NCBI GenBank assembly: GCA_030040175.1
Contig: JASHUF010000335.1
Span: 1 to 8,791 of the forward strand
Length of the DNA stretch: 8,791 bases
Source of the DNA: Acidobacteriaceae bacterium
GTDB taxonomy: Bacteria > Acidobacteriota > Terriglobia > Terriglobales > Acidobacteriaceae
Direction: 5' to 3'
This document shows, in pieces, positions 1 to 4,789 of the stretch; position 1 is the first letter of the stretch, and each line of letters starts with the position of its first letter. Made by a program: the position numbers and the translations under genes. The notes under the pieces were generated by a model, which was not told the DNA's origin, searched no databases, and was given only the letters and a program-made list of their open reading frames with translations.

Positions 1-738
1 ATCGTGGCCATCTACGACCGGCTGCGCAAGGGCAAGGAGATTGTTCCGCCGGACCGCTCGCTCTCTCACGCCGCCAATTTTTTGTGGATGCTGAACGGCG
101 TCAAGCCTTCGGAAACCGCCGTCAGGACGATGGACATGTCGCTGGTGCTGCACGCCGAGCACGAGTTCAACGCCTCCACCTTTGCCGCCCGCGTCATCGC
201 CGCCACGCTGGCCGACATTCATTCCTCGATCACCGGCGCCCTCGGCGCGCTCAAAGGGCCGCTGCACGGCGGCGCCAACGAAGGCGTGATGCGCCTGTTG
301 CTCACCATCGACAAGCTGGGCGCCGATCCTATCGAATACGTCAAAGGCATGCTGGCCGCCAAACAGAAAATCTCCGGTTTCGGCCATCGCGTTTACCGCA
401 CCGAGGACCCGCGCGCCACCCACCTCCGCCGCATGAGCGAGCAACTGGGCAAGGATGCCGGCCAGCCCAAGTGGTACGAGATGTCCCGCGCCATCGAGCT
501 CTACGTCAACAAAGACAAAAAGCTCAACGCCAACGTGGACTTTTACTCTGCTTCCACCTACGCCACGCTGGGCATCGACATCGATCTCTACACGCCCATC
601 TTTGCCGTGAGCCGCATCGCCGGCTGGGCCGCGCACGTGATCGAGCAACTGAACGACAACCGGCTGATCCGCCCCCGCGCCGAATACATCGGCCCCGCGT
701 ACCCCACGCCGTGGGTGCCGCTCGACAAGCGGGCCTGA
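1..738 (+). CDS. Citrate synthase (or 2-methylcitrate synthase), 5'-truncated
   Basis: This enzyme condenses acetyl-CoA with oxaloacetate (or propionyl-CoA in the methylcitrate variant) in the cytoplasm as the entry step of the TCA or methylcitrate cycle. The frame is open to the first base, so the true start lies outside; the GTG at position 4 is just a codon inside the gene. About 245 C-terminal residues remain of a family that is usually 370-430 long. Numbering from that GTG, the three catalytic residues are visible: His88 in PLHGGAN, His128 in GFGHRVYRTEDPR (the family signature), and Asp179 in NVDFYS. The C-terminal helices with the arginine-rich CoA/carboxylate region (SRIAGWAAHVIEQ) are intact, and the gene stops with TGA. 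No partner gene is visible. Citrate and 2-methylcitrate synthases (gltA-like or prpC-like) cannot be told apart from this fragment. Family call is firm; substrate is open. Confidence 0.93.
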   Translation: MVAIYDRLRKGKEIVPPDRSLSHAANFLWMLNGVKPSETAVRTMDMSLVLHAEHEFNASTFAARVIAATLADIHSSITGALGALKGPLHGGANEGVMRLLLTIDKLGADPIEYVKGMLAAKQKISGFGHRVYRTEDPRATHLRRMSEQLGKDAGQPKWYEMSRAIELYVNKDKKLNANVDFYSASTYATLGIDIDLYTPIFAVSRIAGWAAHVIEQLNDNRLIRPRAEYIGPAYPTPWVPLDKRA

Positions 739-778
739 GATCGCTGAAGAACTCAGCCGAAGCGAGCTTTGTAACCAG

Positions 779-913
779 GGCACGGCTTGTCGGGGTCCCC
801 ACCGAGCGATTTTTGCGCGATGGAGTGACTCGAGCCGGGCCATAAGGGACGCATTATGAAGACGGGCTTCAGCCCCCGAAGCACACCGGCCGTAATGCGT
901 CCCGGAGGGACGC
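779..913. repeat. Compound palindromic intergenic repeat
   Basis: Several dyads are nested or overlap. GGCACGGCTT at 779-788 pairs with 832-841 at 8 of 10 positions. GGGACGCATTATG at 846-858 pairs with CGTAATGCGTCCC at 891-903 at 12 of 13, the exception being a G-T wobble. Inside that stem lies GGGCT-TC-AGCCC (864-875). The right arm can instead fold into GCGTCCC-GGA-GGGACGC (897-913). Mutually exclusive pairings of this kind are typical of mobile intergenic palindromes such as REP/BIME elements. From memory, similar 'cccggaggg' and 'cttcag' palindromes recur in acidobacterial genomes. Only one copy lies in this window, so repetitiveness is inferred and not shown. Confidence 0.5.
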
Positions 914-916
914 CCG

Positions 917-944
917 GAAAATTGCCCAGGACTTCAGTCCTGGG
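917..944 (-). terminator. Candidate rho-independent terminator of the vapBC end of the minus-strand array
   Basis: A perfect 9-bp dyad (CCCAGGACT at 925-933, AGTCCTGGG at 936-944, separated by TC) starts 7 bp past the vapC stop codon. Read on the minus strand it is followed by CAATTTTCC, a short T tract. On the plus strand no T tract follows, so termination of the minus-strand transcript is the better reading. The T run is only four long, so the hairpin may act mainly as a 3'-end stabiliser, or may simply be one more unit of the neighbouring palindromic repeat, whose dyads share the CTTCAG core. Confidence 0.45.
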
Positions 945-951
945 AAGTGCT

Positions 952-1398
952 TCAAGCCGGCATGACGGCGGCATGCCCCTGCTTCCGGCAAAGGTCGCCC
1001 AAGGCCCGGTCGAAAGTGACAAGCTGCGCGCCGATCGCCGACGCGAAGGCAAGCAGCCAGCAGTCGCCGACGGCCTTTGCGGCCCTCTGCGCGGCGAAAG
1101 CAGCGGTCGCCCGGCGAAAACGCGCATCGGCGTCCCGCGGCTCGGGATACAATTCGACCCGCGGATCTTTGAGCCACCGGTCGAAGACGCCCCATGCCTT
1201 GCCCACAGTCAGCGCGGCGCTCCCCATCACCGATGGCGTGACCAGGAGCCGAAGCAGCCCCACCTGCGTGTAGCGCGAGAACACCAGCCTTGCATCGCCG
1301 GGAAGGCTCTCCATCCATCTCCAGGCATCCCGGCTATGCGCGTGGCCGCTGTCGGAGAGCGCGAGCCACACATTCAGGTCAGGAAAAAACAAGGTCAT
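952..1398 (-). CDS. vapC: VapC-like PIN-domain toxin ribonuclease
   Basis: This 148-residue protein is a single PIN domain, the Mg2+-dependent RNase fold used by type II toxins to cut tRNA or rRNA. Asp7 sits in the opening strand (FFPDLNVWLAL); Asp112 lies in AVGDCWLLAFA and Asp130 in the closing strand motif LVTFDRAL. The second usual acidic position (Glu) appears to be Gln45, in RYTQVGLLRLL. The TQxxxLR pattern is, as I recall, common in one VapC subfamily. I chose the ATG at 1398 because the fold begins right there; the open frame further upstream runs through vapB in another frame and has no PIN content. The start overlaps the antitoxin gene by 20 nt, with an AAGGA sequence (1410-1414) 11 nt upstream inside vapB, so translation is probably coupled. 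The partner is VapB encoded just upstream. Toxin identity is strong; RNA target unknown. Confidence 0.9.
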   Translation of the reverse strand: MTLFFPDLNVWLALSDSGHAHSRDAWRWMESLPGDARLVFSRYTQVGLLRLLVTPSVMGSAALTVGKAWGVFDRWLKDPRVELYPEPRDADARFRRATAAFAAQRAAKAVGDCWLLAFASAIGAQLVTFDRALGDLCRKQGHAAVMPA

Positions 1399-1609
1399 GC
1401 GGGTTCTCGTCCTTCGGGAACCGCGGCCCCCTCTTGCCCTTTGCCCGGATGAGCGGACCCGTGACCGGATCTCCCTTAGGCGGGCCGTCATAGGTCTGTT
1501 CCAGAGCACGCACGATCAGGTTGCGGATGGAGACCCCGGAGCTTTGCGCCCGGTGCCGCAGCCGGTCGTGGAGAGGCTCGGGGATGTCCACGGTGGTTCG
1601 CACTGCCAT
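1379..1609 (-). CDS. vapB: VapB-like ribbon-helix-helix antitoxin
   Basis: This 76-residue protein starts with a ribbon-helix-helix DNA-binding domain: strand RTTVDIP (about residues 4-10), helix PLHDRLRHRAQSS (12-24), a turn, then helix SIRNLIVRALEQTY (27-40). Residues 41-76 form the polar, proline-rich tail (ending GPRFPKDENPHDLVFS) that in this family wraps the toxin and blocks its active site. RHH antitoxins dimerise, bind palindromes at their own promoter and repress the operon together with the toxin. The gene lies directly upstream of vapC and overlaps it by 20 nt. No Shine-Dalgarno sequence is visible before the ATG; instead a palindrome runs into the start codon. The gene starts 81 nt after the end of the Nudix gene on the same strand, so it has room for its own promoter. 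Confidence 0.9.
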   Translation of the reverse strand: MAVRTTVDIPEPLHDRLRHRAQSSGVSIRNLIVRALEQTYDGPPKGDPVTGPLIRAKGKRGPRFPKDENPHDLVFS

Positions 1610-1624
1610 GACATGATTATGTCA
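1609..1624 (-). promoter_or_regulatory. Candidate VapB operator overlapping the vapB start codon
   Basis: TGACAT at 1609-1614 and ATGTCA at 1619-1624 form a perfect 6-bp inverted repeat with a 4-bp spacer. Read on the minus strand the last A of the palindrome is the A of the vapB ATG. Within it, CATAAT (1621-1616) resembles a -10 box placed so that transcription would begin close to the ATG, which would explain the lack of a ribosome site (leaderless mRNA). No good -35 box is seen. A palindrome at the start of an RHH antitoxin gene is the expected site of autoregulation; binding is inferred. Confidence 0.5.
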
Positions 1625-1640
1625 CAGACGATGGATTCAT

Positions 1641-1654
1641 GGAACAATGGTTCC
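1641..1654. repeat. Second small inverted repeat upstream of vapB
   Basis: GGAAC (1641-1645) and GTTCC (1650-1654) form a perfect 5-bp inverted repeat with a 4-bp spacer, the same geometry as the dyad at the vapB start. The two centres lie 31 bp apart, close to three helical turns, which would put them on the same DNA face. It could be a second operator half, but the arms differ in sequence and 5-bp dyads arise often by chance. Confidence 0.25.
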
Positions 1655-1690
1655 TTTTGAGGCGGAGAAGGAGAGCGCCTGAGCAGGAGC

Positions 1691-2257
1691 TCACGCGGCG
1701 CCCTGCCGCGCCTTCCACATCCGGTAGAGTCCCCACGCGGCCACGGTGCAGCCGTCGCGGATGGTTCCGTCGAGCATGAGTTGCTCGAACTCCTCCACGG
1801 TCACGGAGTGCACGGTGAGGTCGTGCTCTTCGGCGTCGGGTGTTTTCTCCGCAGGCGTCAGGCCGGTGGCGAGAAAGACGTGCTGCTTCTGCCGGGTGAA
1901 GCCGTAGGCGATCCAGAGCATGCCCAGGTTGCGCATCCCGGCCGCGTCCATGCCGGTCTCTTCGCGCAGCTCGCCGCGGGCCAGCTCCTCGGGATGCTCG
2001 ATTTCCATCTCCCAGCCGCCCTGCGGCAGCTCGAGGGCGCGCTGGCCGATGGTGTAGCGGTACTGCTCCACCAGCCACACGCGGCCGTCTTCTATGGGAA
2101 GAATGATGGCGGCGTCATGCTTCTCCACCACCCCGTAGATGCCCTTCTCGCCGTTCGAGCGCAGAATCGCGTCCTCGTGCAAGCGCATCCAGCGGTTGCG
2201 GTAGATTTCGCGGCTGGAGAGGGTGGTGATGGCTGGAACCGCGGGGAGCGATTTCAT
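1691..2257 (-). CDS. Nudix hydrolase, ADP-ribose pyrophosphatase-like
   Basis: This is a cytoplasmic hydrolase of nucleoside diphosphates linked to another moiety; the closest fit is the ADP-ribose/ADP-sugar pyrophosphatase group, which clears ADP-ribose or feeds sugar-nucleotide turnover. I chose the ATG at 2257 (188 residues) because an AGGAGG sequence sits 4 nt before it; the open frame continues upstream to 2329 but that stretch is Arg/Pro-rich and unlike the family. The Nudix box spans residues 81-103 and reads G-x5-E-x7-G-E-L-x-E-E-x-G-M: Gly81, Glu87, Glu96, Glu99 and Glu100 are present, while the usual Arg before the first metal-binding Glu is Gly95. Preceding it are the strand LVEQYRY and ELPQGGWE, typical of ADP-ribose pyrophosphatases, with an N-terminal beta domain at about residues 15-50. 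It follows hflX on the same strand after a 175-bp gap. Substrate is not settled by sequence. Confidence 0.85.
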   Translation of the reverse strand: MKSLPAVPAITTLSSREIYRNRWMRLHEDAILRSNGEKGIYGVVEKHDAAIILPIEDGRVWLVEQYRYTIGQRALELPQGGWEMEIEHPEELARGELREETGMDAAGMRNLGMLWIAYGFTRQKQHVFLATGLTPAEKTPDAEEHDLTVHSVTVEEFEQLMLDGTIRDGCTVAAWGLYRMWKARQGAA

Positions 2258-2261
2258 CAGA

Positions 2262-2267
2262 CCTCCT
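2262..2267 (-). promoter_or_regulatory. Shine-Dalgarno site of the Nudix gene
   Basis: AGGAGG on the minus strand ends 4 nt before the ATG at 2257. It is a full match to the consensus, though the spacing is a little short, and it decides for this start over the upstream in-frame ATG at 2329. Confidence 0.7.
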
Positions 2268-2272
2268 GCCGG

Positions 2273-2299
2273 CCGCCGCCGGGACAGCCTGGGCGGCGG
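2273..2299 (-). promoter_or_regulatory. GC-rich hairpin just upstream of the Nudix ribosome site
   Basis: CCGCCGCC (2273-2280) and GGCGGCGG (2292-2299) form a perfect 8-bp stem with an 11-nt loop. The stem ends 5 nt from the AGGAGG. If transcribed from upstream, it would form a stable leader hairpin flanking the ribosome site. It could be structural, an mRNA processing or stability element, or chance in GC-rich DNA. Confidence 0.35.
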
Positions 2300-2432
2300 G
2301 AACATTTCAGAATATCGAGTGTTGTGCAAAAAAATGGTGAATCGAGGGATGAGGCTTTAGGTACCTCCGTGCGCGCGGCCTGCCTCTCCTTCCGCAAAAA
2401 CTTAGACGCGCAGGAGCAGCGCCGCACACAAC

Positions 2433-3878
2433 TTACGTACCGCGCACGCGAAACCTCCGCATGCGCCCCACCAGCGAGGCCGGGCCGCTGACGGTGAGGT
2501 GCACCAGGTTGCCTTCGTACCTGCGCGCGTGGACGAGCATGCCGGCGTCGATGGCCGCCAGCGCGGCGCCTTCCTGCTGGGGCACGCGCAGTTCGGCTTC
2601 GATCACGGGATCGGAGTAGAGGGCGCGGTCGAGGGCTTCGAGCAAAGCCTGCGTGCCTTCGCCGGTGAGCGCGGAGAGCGGCACCGCCGTGCTCTCGGCT
2701 TTTGGACCAGTGTTGGTCCGGGCAAGCAGCGCCGCGCGCTCCTTATCCGGCAGCAGGTCGATCTTGTTGAGTACCTCGATGCGCGGCTTGGCCAGCGAAT
2801 CGAGCTCGCCCAGGACCCTTTCCACCTGCGCCTTCTGCTCCTCGCCGTAGCTCGAGGAGGCGTCGCGGACATGGAGCAGCACTTCAGCCTGCGCCACCTC
2901 TTCGAGCGTGGCGCGGAAGCTGGTGACCAGGGTGTGCGGCAGATTGCGGATAAAGCCAACCGTATCCGAGAGCAGCACCTTGCGCCGGCTGGGCAATTCG
3001 ATCGCACGCAATTTCGGATCGAGCGTGGCGAACATGCGCGCGGAGGAGAAGACCTGCGCGCCCGTGAGCGTGTTGAAAAGCGTGCTTTTGCCCGCGTTGG
3101 TGTAGCCGACCAGGGCGACGGTGGGTACGGGCACTGCCTCGCGGCGCTGGCGCTGCTGCTTGCGCACGCGGCGCACGGCTTCGAGGTCGAGCTTGAGCTG
3201 ATCGATGCGGCGCTGAATGCGCCGGCGGTCGGTCTCGAGCTGGGTTTCGCCGGGTCCGCGGGTGCCGATGCCGCCGCCGAGCTGGCTCATGGCCTTGCCG
3301 CGCCCGGTGAGGCGCGGGAGCAGGTACTGGAGCTGCGCCAGCTCCACCTGCAGCTGGCCTTCCCGCGTGCGCGCGTGGCGGGCGAAGATGTCAAGGATGA
3401 GCTGGGTGCGGTCGAGAACGCGGCAGGGAAGCGCCGACTCAAGGTTGCGCAACTGCGTGGGCGAGAGATCGTGGTCGAAGAGGACGAGATCGGCCTCAGT
3501 GGAAGCGGCCACGCCGGCGATCTCTTCCACCTTTCCCGAACCGATGAGCGTAGCCGGGTCGGGCCTGGGACGCCGCTGCATGAGCTCGGCCGCCACCCGG
3601 CCGCCCGCGCTCAGAGTCAGCTCGCGGAATTCGGCCAGAGATTCTTCCGGCGTGAGAACAGGCCCGGAATTTCTTGGGCCTGCTGCGCCGCGCTGAAGTG
3701 CCGGCCGGCTCGCATGATTGCTTGTCCTGTTTGGCTGCGCGACCGAAGCGCCCTGGGAAGCCGATTCCGGCCACGACTCACCGGCAGCGGCGCCGCGGCT
3801 TCGGCCGAACTCGACGCCTACCAGAACAGCCCGCTCCGCGCCGCGTTCAGAGCGGAGACGCTTCGCCGTGGCGCGCAC
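2433..3878 (-). CDS. hflX: HflX, ribosome-associated GTPase
   Basis: HflX binds the 50S subunit or stalled 70S ribosomes, splits them during stress such as heat, and hydrolyses GTP. I chose the GTG at 3878 (481 residues) because GGAGG at 3886-3890 lies 7 nt before it; an ATG at 3938 and a TTG at 3968 extend the frame but have no ribosome site and add unconserved residues. Order along the chain: first strand of the HflX N-domain ([11 protein letters not shown], 15-25); an unusual polar insertion (about 26-74); the rest of the N-domain ([19 protein letters not shown], 102-120; [12 protein letters not shown], 154-165); the linker signature [16 protein letters not shown] (205-220) with a long helical arm; then the G domain: P-loop GYTNAGKST (257-265), switch region with ATLDP (283-287), DTVGF (304-308), NKID (370-373) and SALTGEG (401-407). 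It lies 109 bp downstream of hfq, a common pairing. Usual family length is about 360-450, so the insertion accounts for the excess. Confidence 0.95.
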   Translation of the reverse strand: MRATAKRLRSERGAERAVLVGVEFGRSRGAAAGESWPESASQGASVAQPNRTSNHASRPALQRGAAGPRNSGPVLTPEESLAEFRELTLSAGGRVAAELMQRRPRPDPATLIGSGKVEEIAGVAASTEADLVLFDHDLSPTQLRNLESALPCRVLDRTQLILDIFARHARTREGQLQVELAQLQYLLPRLTGRGKAMSQLGGGIGTRGPGETQLETDRRRIQRRIDQLKLDLEAVRRVRKQQRQRREAVPVPTVALVGYTNAGKSTLFNTLTGAQVFSSARMFATLDPKLRAIELPSRRKVLLSDTVGFIRNLPHTLVTSFRATLEEVAQAEVLLHVRDASSSYGEEQKAQVERVLGELDSLAKPRIEVLNKIDLLPDKERAALLARTNTGPKAESTAVPLSALTGEGTQALLEALDRALYSDPVIEAELRVPQQEGAALAAIDAGMLVHARRYEGNLVHLTVSGPASLVGRMRRFRVRGT

Positions 3879-3885
3879 ACGCTCG

Positions 3886-3890
3886 CCTCC
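3886..3890 (-). promoter_or_regulatory. Shine-Dalgarno site supporting a GTG start for hflX
   Basis: GGAGG on the minus strand stands 7 nt upstream of the GTG at 3878, ideal spacing. The alternative ATG at 3938 is preceded by GGGCGCGGGA, which is a poor match. Confidence 0.55.
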
Positions 3891-3987
3891 GGTTGAGCCG
3901 GCTCTCTGCTCCTCGCCTGGCCATCGAGGATCTGTCATTCCCGCGCCCGTCAAGCCCCTGCCTGTCAAGCGAGGACGTCCCAGTTGG

Positions 3988-4296
3988 CTACCGTTGCTCC
4001 GCTGTTTGGGAGACGGAGGGCACCGCTACGGGCGTCGGTCCCATCCCGGTTGTCACAGCAGCCGGACGATGCTCGCTGTGCATGACGCTCCGGTTGCTGA
4101 CCACGGTCGAAATAGCGTGCTTGAAAATCAGCTGTTCCTGGCTGTTGTTTTCAAGCAGCACGGAATACTTGTCGAAGGACCGGATTCTTCCCGTCAGTTT
4201 CACTCCGCTGACCAGATAAATGGTGATCGGAGTCTTGTCCTTCCGGACCGTGTTCAGAAAAGTGTCCTGAATGTTTTGTGCCGGCTTGTTCTCCAT
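3988..4296 (-). CDS. hfq: Hfq, Sm-like RNA chaperone
   Basis: Hfq forms a hexameric ring that pairs small RNAs with mRNAs. The 102-residue protein has a complete Sm core: helix with the proximal-face pair Gln10-Asp11 (QDTFLN, like Q8-D9 in E. coli), rim residues Arg18, Lys19 and Lys21, the Sm1 strands [21 protein letters not shown] (22-42), and Sm2 [14 protein letters not shown] (56-69). Phe58 stands where E. coli has Tyr55, next to the RNA-contacting Lys59 and His60. The loop before Sm2 (ENNSQEQ) is one residue longer than in E. coli. Residues 70-102 form a Pro/Thr/Val-rich tail, likely disordered, without the acidic tip of the E. coli protein. AGGAG at 4306-4310 lies 9 nt before the ATG. 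It heads the minus-strand array hfq-hflX-Nudix-vapBC. The call is secure. Confidence 0.97.
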   Translation of the reverse strand: MENKPAQNIQDTFLNTVRKDKTPITIYLVSGVKLTGRIRSFDKYSVLLENNSQEQLIFKHAISTVVSNRSVMHSEHRPAAVTTGMGPTPVAVPSVSQTAEQR

Positions 4297-4412
4297 TTTG
4301 CCGATCTCCTGCTTTCTTTTTTTGGATTCATTGCAACTGCGCTTGGGTGAAAATACAAGTCCGCGGAGAGGGCCCCGGAACCCCCGGCGCCCTAAGATCC
4401 CGCAATGTGACC

Positions 4413-4441
4413 AAGATATAGGGGATTGCGATCCTTTTCAA
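4413..4441 (-). promoter_or_regulatory. Candidate sigma70-type promoter of hfq
   Basis: On the minus strand TTGAAA (4441-4436; 5 of 6 to TTGACA) is followed after exactly 17 bp by TATCTT (4418-4413; 4 of 6 to TATAAT). Transcription would start near 4406, giving a leader of about 110 nt with a GC-rich hairpin at 4369-4393. A slightly offset TATATC overlaps the -10. The spacer contains the small dyad GGAT/ATCC (4423-4426/4431-4434). The match is by eye only. Confidence 0.4.
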
Positions 4442-4625
4442 CTCCGCCGCCGCGCAAACTCCTGTCCGAGCCCTGCTTTCAGCCGGGCGCGACCGGCCTC
4501 CTCCCGTATCGGCCACTGGGCCCGAAAGCGTTCTGCCTTCAGCCTTTCTCCGCCGGCATGGGCCTCGGGAAAGGGTCCAAAACCGCGGCTGGTGTCCTGT
4601 CCCTGAAGTTCGCAACATAAATTCC

Positions 4626-4732
4626 GCTGTCATCCTGGGCGAACGCGCGCCCCCAACGCTTTGCGGGGTCACGCGAAGAGCGTTCTTTGCTGTTTGGGGC
4701 CGCGTTCGGGGGTGGTGAGTGGAAGGATCTGC
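4626..4732. repeat. Long nested inverted-repeat element upstream of the aminotransferase gene
   Basis: Three tiers of complementary arms are nested: ATCCT (4632-4636) with AGGAT (4724-4728), CGAACGCG (4640-4647) with CGCGTTCG (4701-4708), and CCCC-AACGCT (4651-4660) with AGCGTT (4679-4684) plus GGGG (4696-4699). The inner loop carries GCGGGG, which can compete for the CCCC arm in a small hairpin (CGC-TTT-GCG, 4657-4665), so two folds are possible. The outer ends (CTGTCATCCTGGGCGAA, and GGAAGGATCTGC) resemble, from memory, 'tgtcatcctgagcgaag...gaaggatctgc' intergenic repeats seen in acidobacterial and related genomes. It may be a miniature mobile element, or a structured leader if transcription starts upstream. 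Confidence 0.5.
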
Positions 4733-4777
4733 TTTTCCCGGCCCCGAATTATGACACGAACTTCTGGGACGCCACAC

Positions 4778-4783
4778 TAGAAT
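4778..4783 (+). promoter_or_regulatory. -10-like box placed for a leaderless aminotransferase mRNA
   Basis: TAGAAT matches TATAAT at 5 of 6 positions and ends 6 nt before the GTG at 4790, so transcription would begin at or beside that codon. It also supplies the in-frame TAG that bounds the reading frame. No convincing -35 box lies 16-18 bp upstream, and no Shine-Dalgarno sequence precedes the GTG. Confidence 0.35.
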
Positions 4784-4789
4784 AGATGC

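Larger units (their letters stand above)
739..951. other. Intergenic region between convergent genes, rich in inverted repeats
   Basis: This gap separates the 3' ends of the citrate synthase gene (+) and vapC (-). I see no credible gene in it. It is made almost wholly of overlapping dyads: a weak one at 743-747/753-757, an imperfect long one at 779-788/832-841, a 13-bp one at 846-858/891-903, a short one at 864-868/871-875, a 7-bp one at 897-903/907-913, and a perfect 9-bp one at 925-933/936-944. The last is listed separately as a terminator candidate. Confidence 0.7.
4297..4789. other. Divergent intergenic region between hfq and the aminotransferase gene
   Basis: About 490 bp without a convincing gene. 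The reading frames that cross it lack recognisable domains, and the longest (minus strand, from about 6040) is antisense to the aminotransferase. From left to right it holds the hfq ribosome site (4306-4310), a leader hairpin (AGGGC 4369-4373 with GCCCT 4389-4393, plus inner CCGG/CCGG), a candidate hfq promoter (4413-4441), a featureless GC-rich stretch (about 4442-4625), a long nested inverted repeat (4626-4732), and a -10-like box before the aminotransferase start (4778-4783). Confidence 0.6.

Noticed and set aside
779..957. CRISPR array
   Set aside because: The palindromes differ from each other in length and sequence and there is no regular repeat-spacer period.
856..1452. Plus-strand open frame of 198 codons over the vapC region
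   Set aside because: It begins within the palindromic repeat and runs antisense to vapC; no domain or ribosome site.
952..1509. Upstream-extended vapC start at 1509
   Set aside because: The extra 37 residues are Arg-rich, overlap vapB in another frame, and precede the conserved first strand of the PIN domain, which starts right after the ATG at 1398.
2499..3896. Plus-strand open frame (465 codons) opposite hflX
   Set aside because: It is the mirror of a complete HflX with all GTPase motifs; composition is of the shadow type and no motif is recognisable.
3940..3971. Short direct repeat CGTCAAGC / TGTCAAGC upstream of hflX
   Set aside because: Only about eight bases, two copies, no further structure; likely chance.
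4426..4620. Short plus-strand frame of 64 codons in the hfq-aminotransferase gap
   Set aside because: No ribosome site, no recognisable motif, and it starts on top of the candidate hfq promoter.
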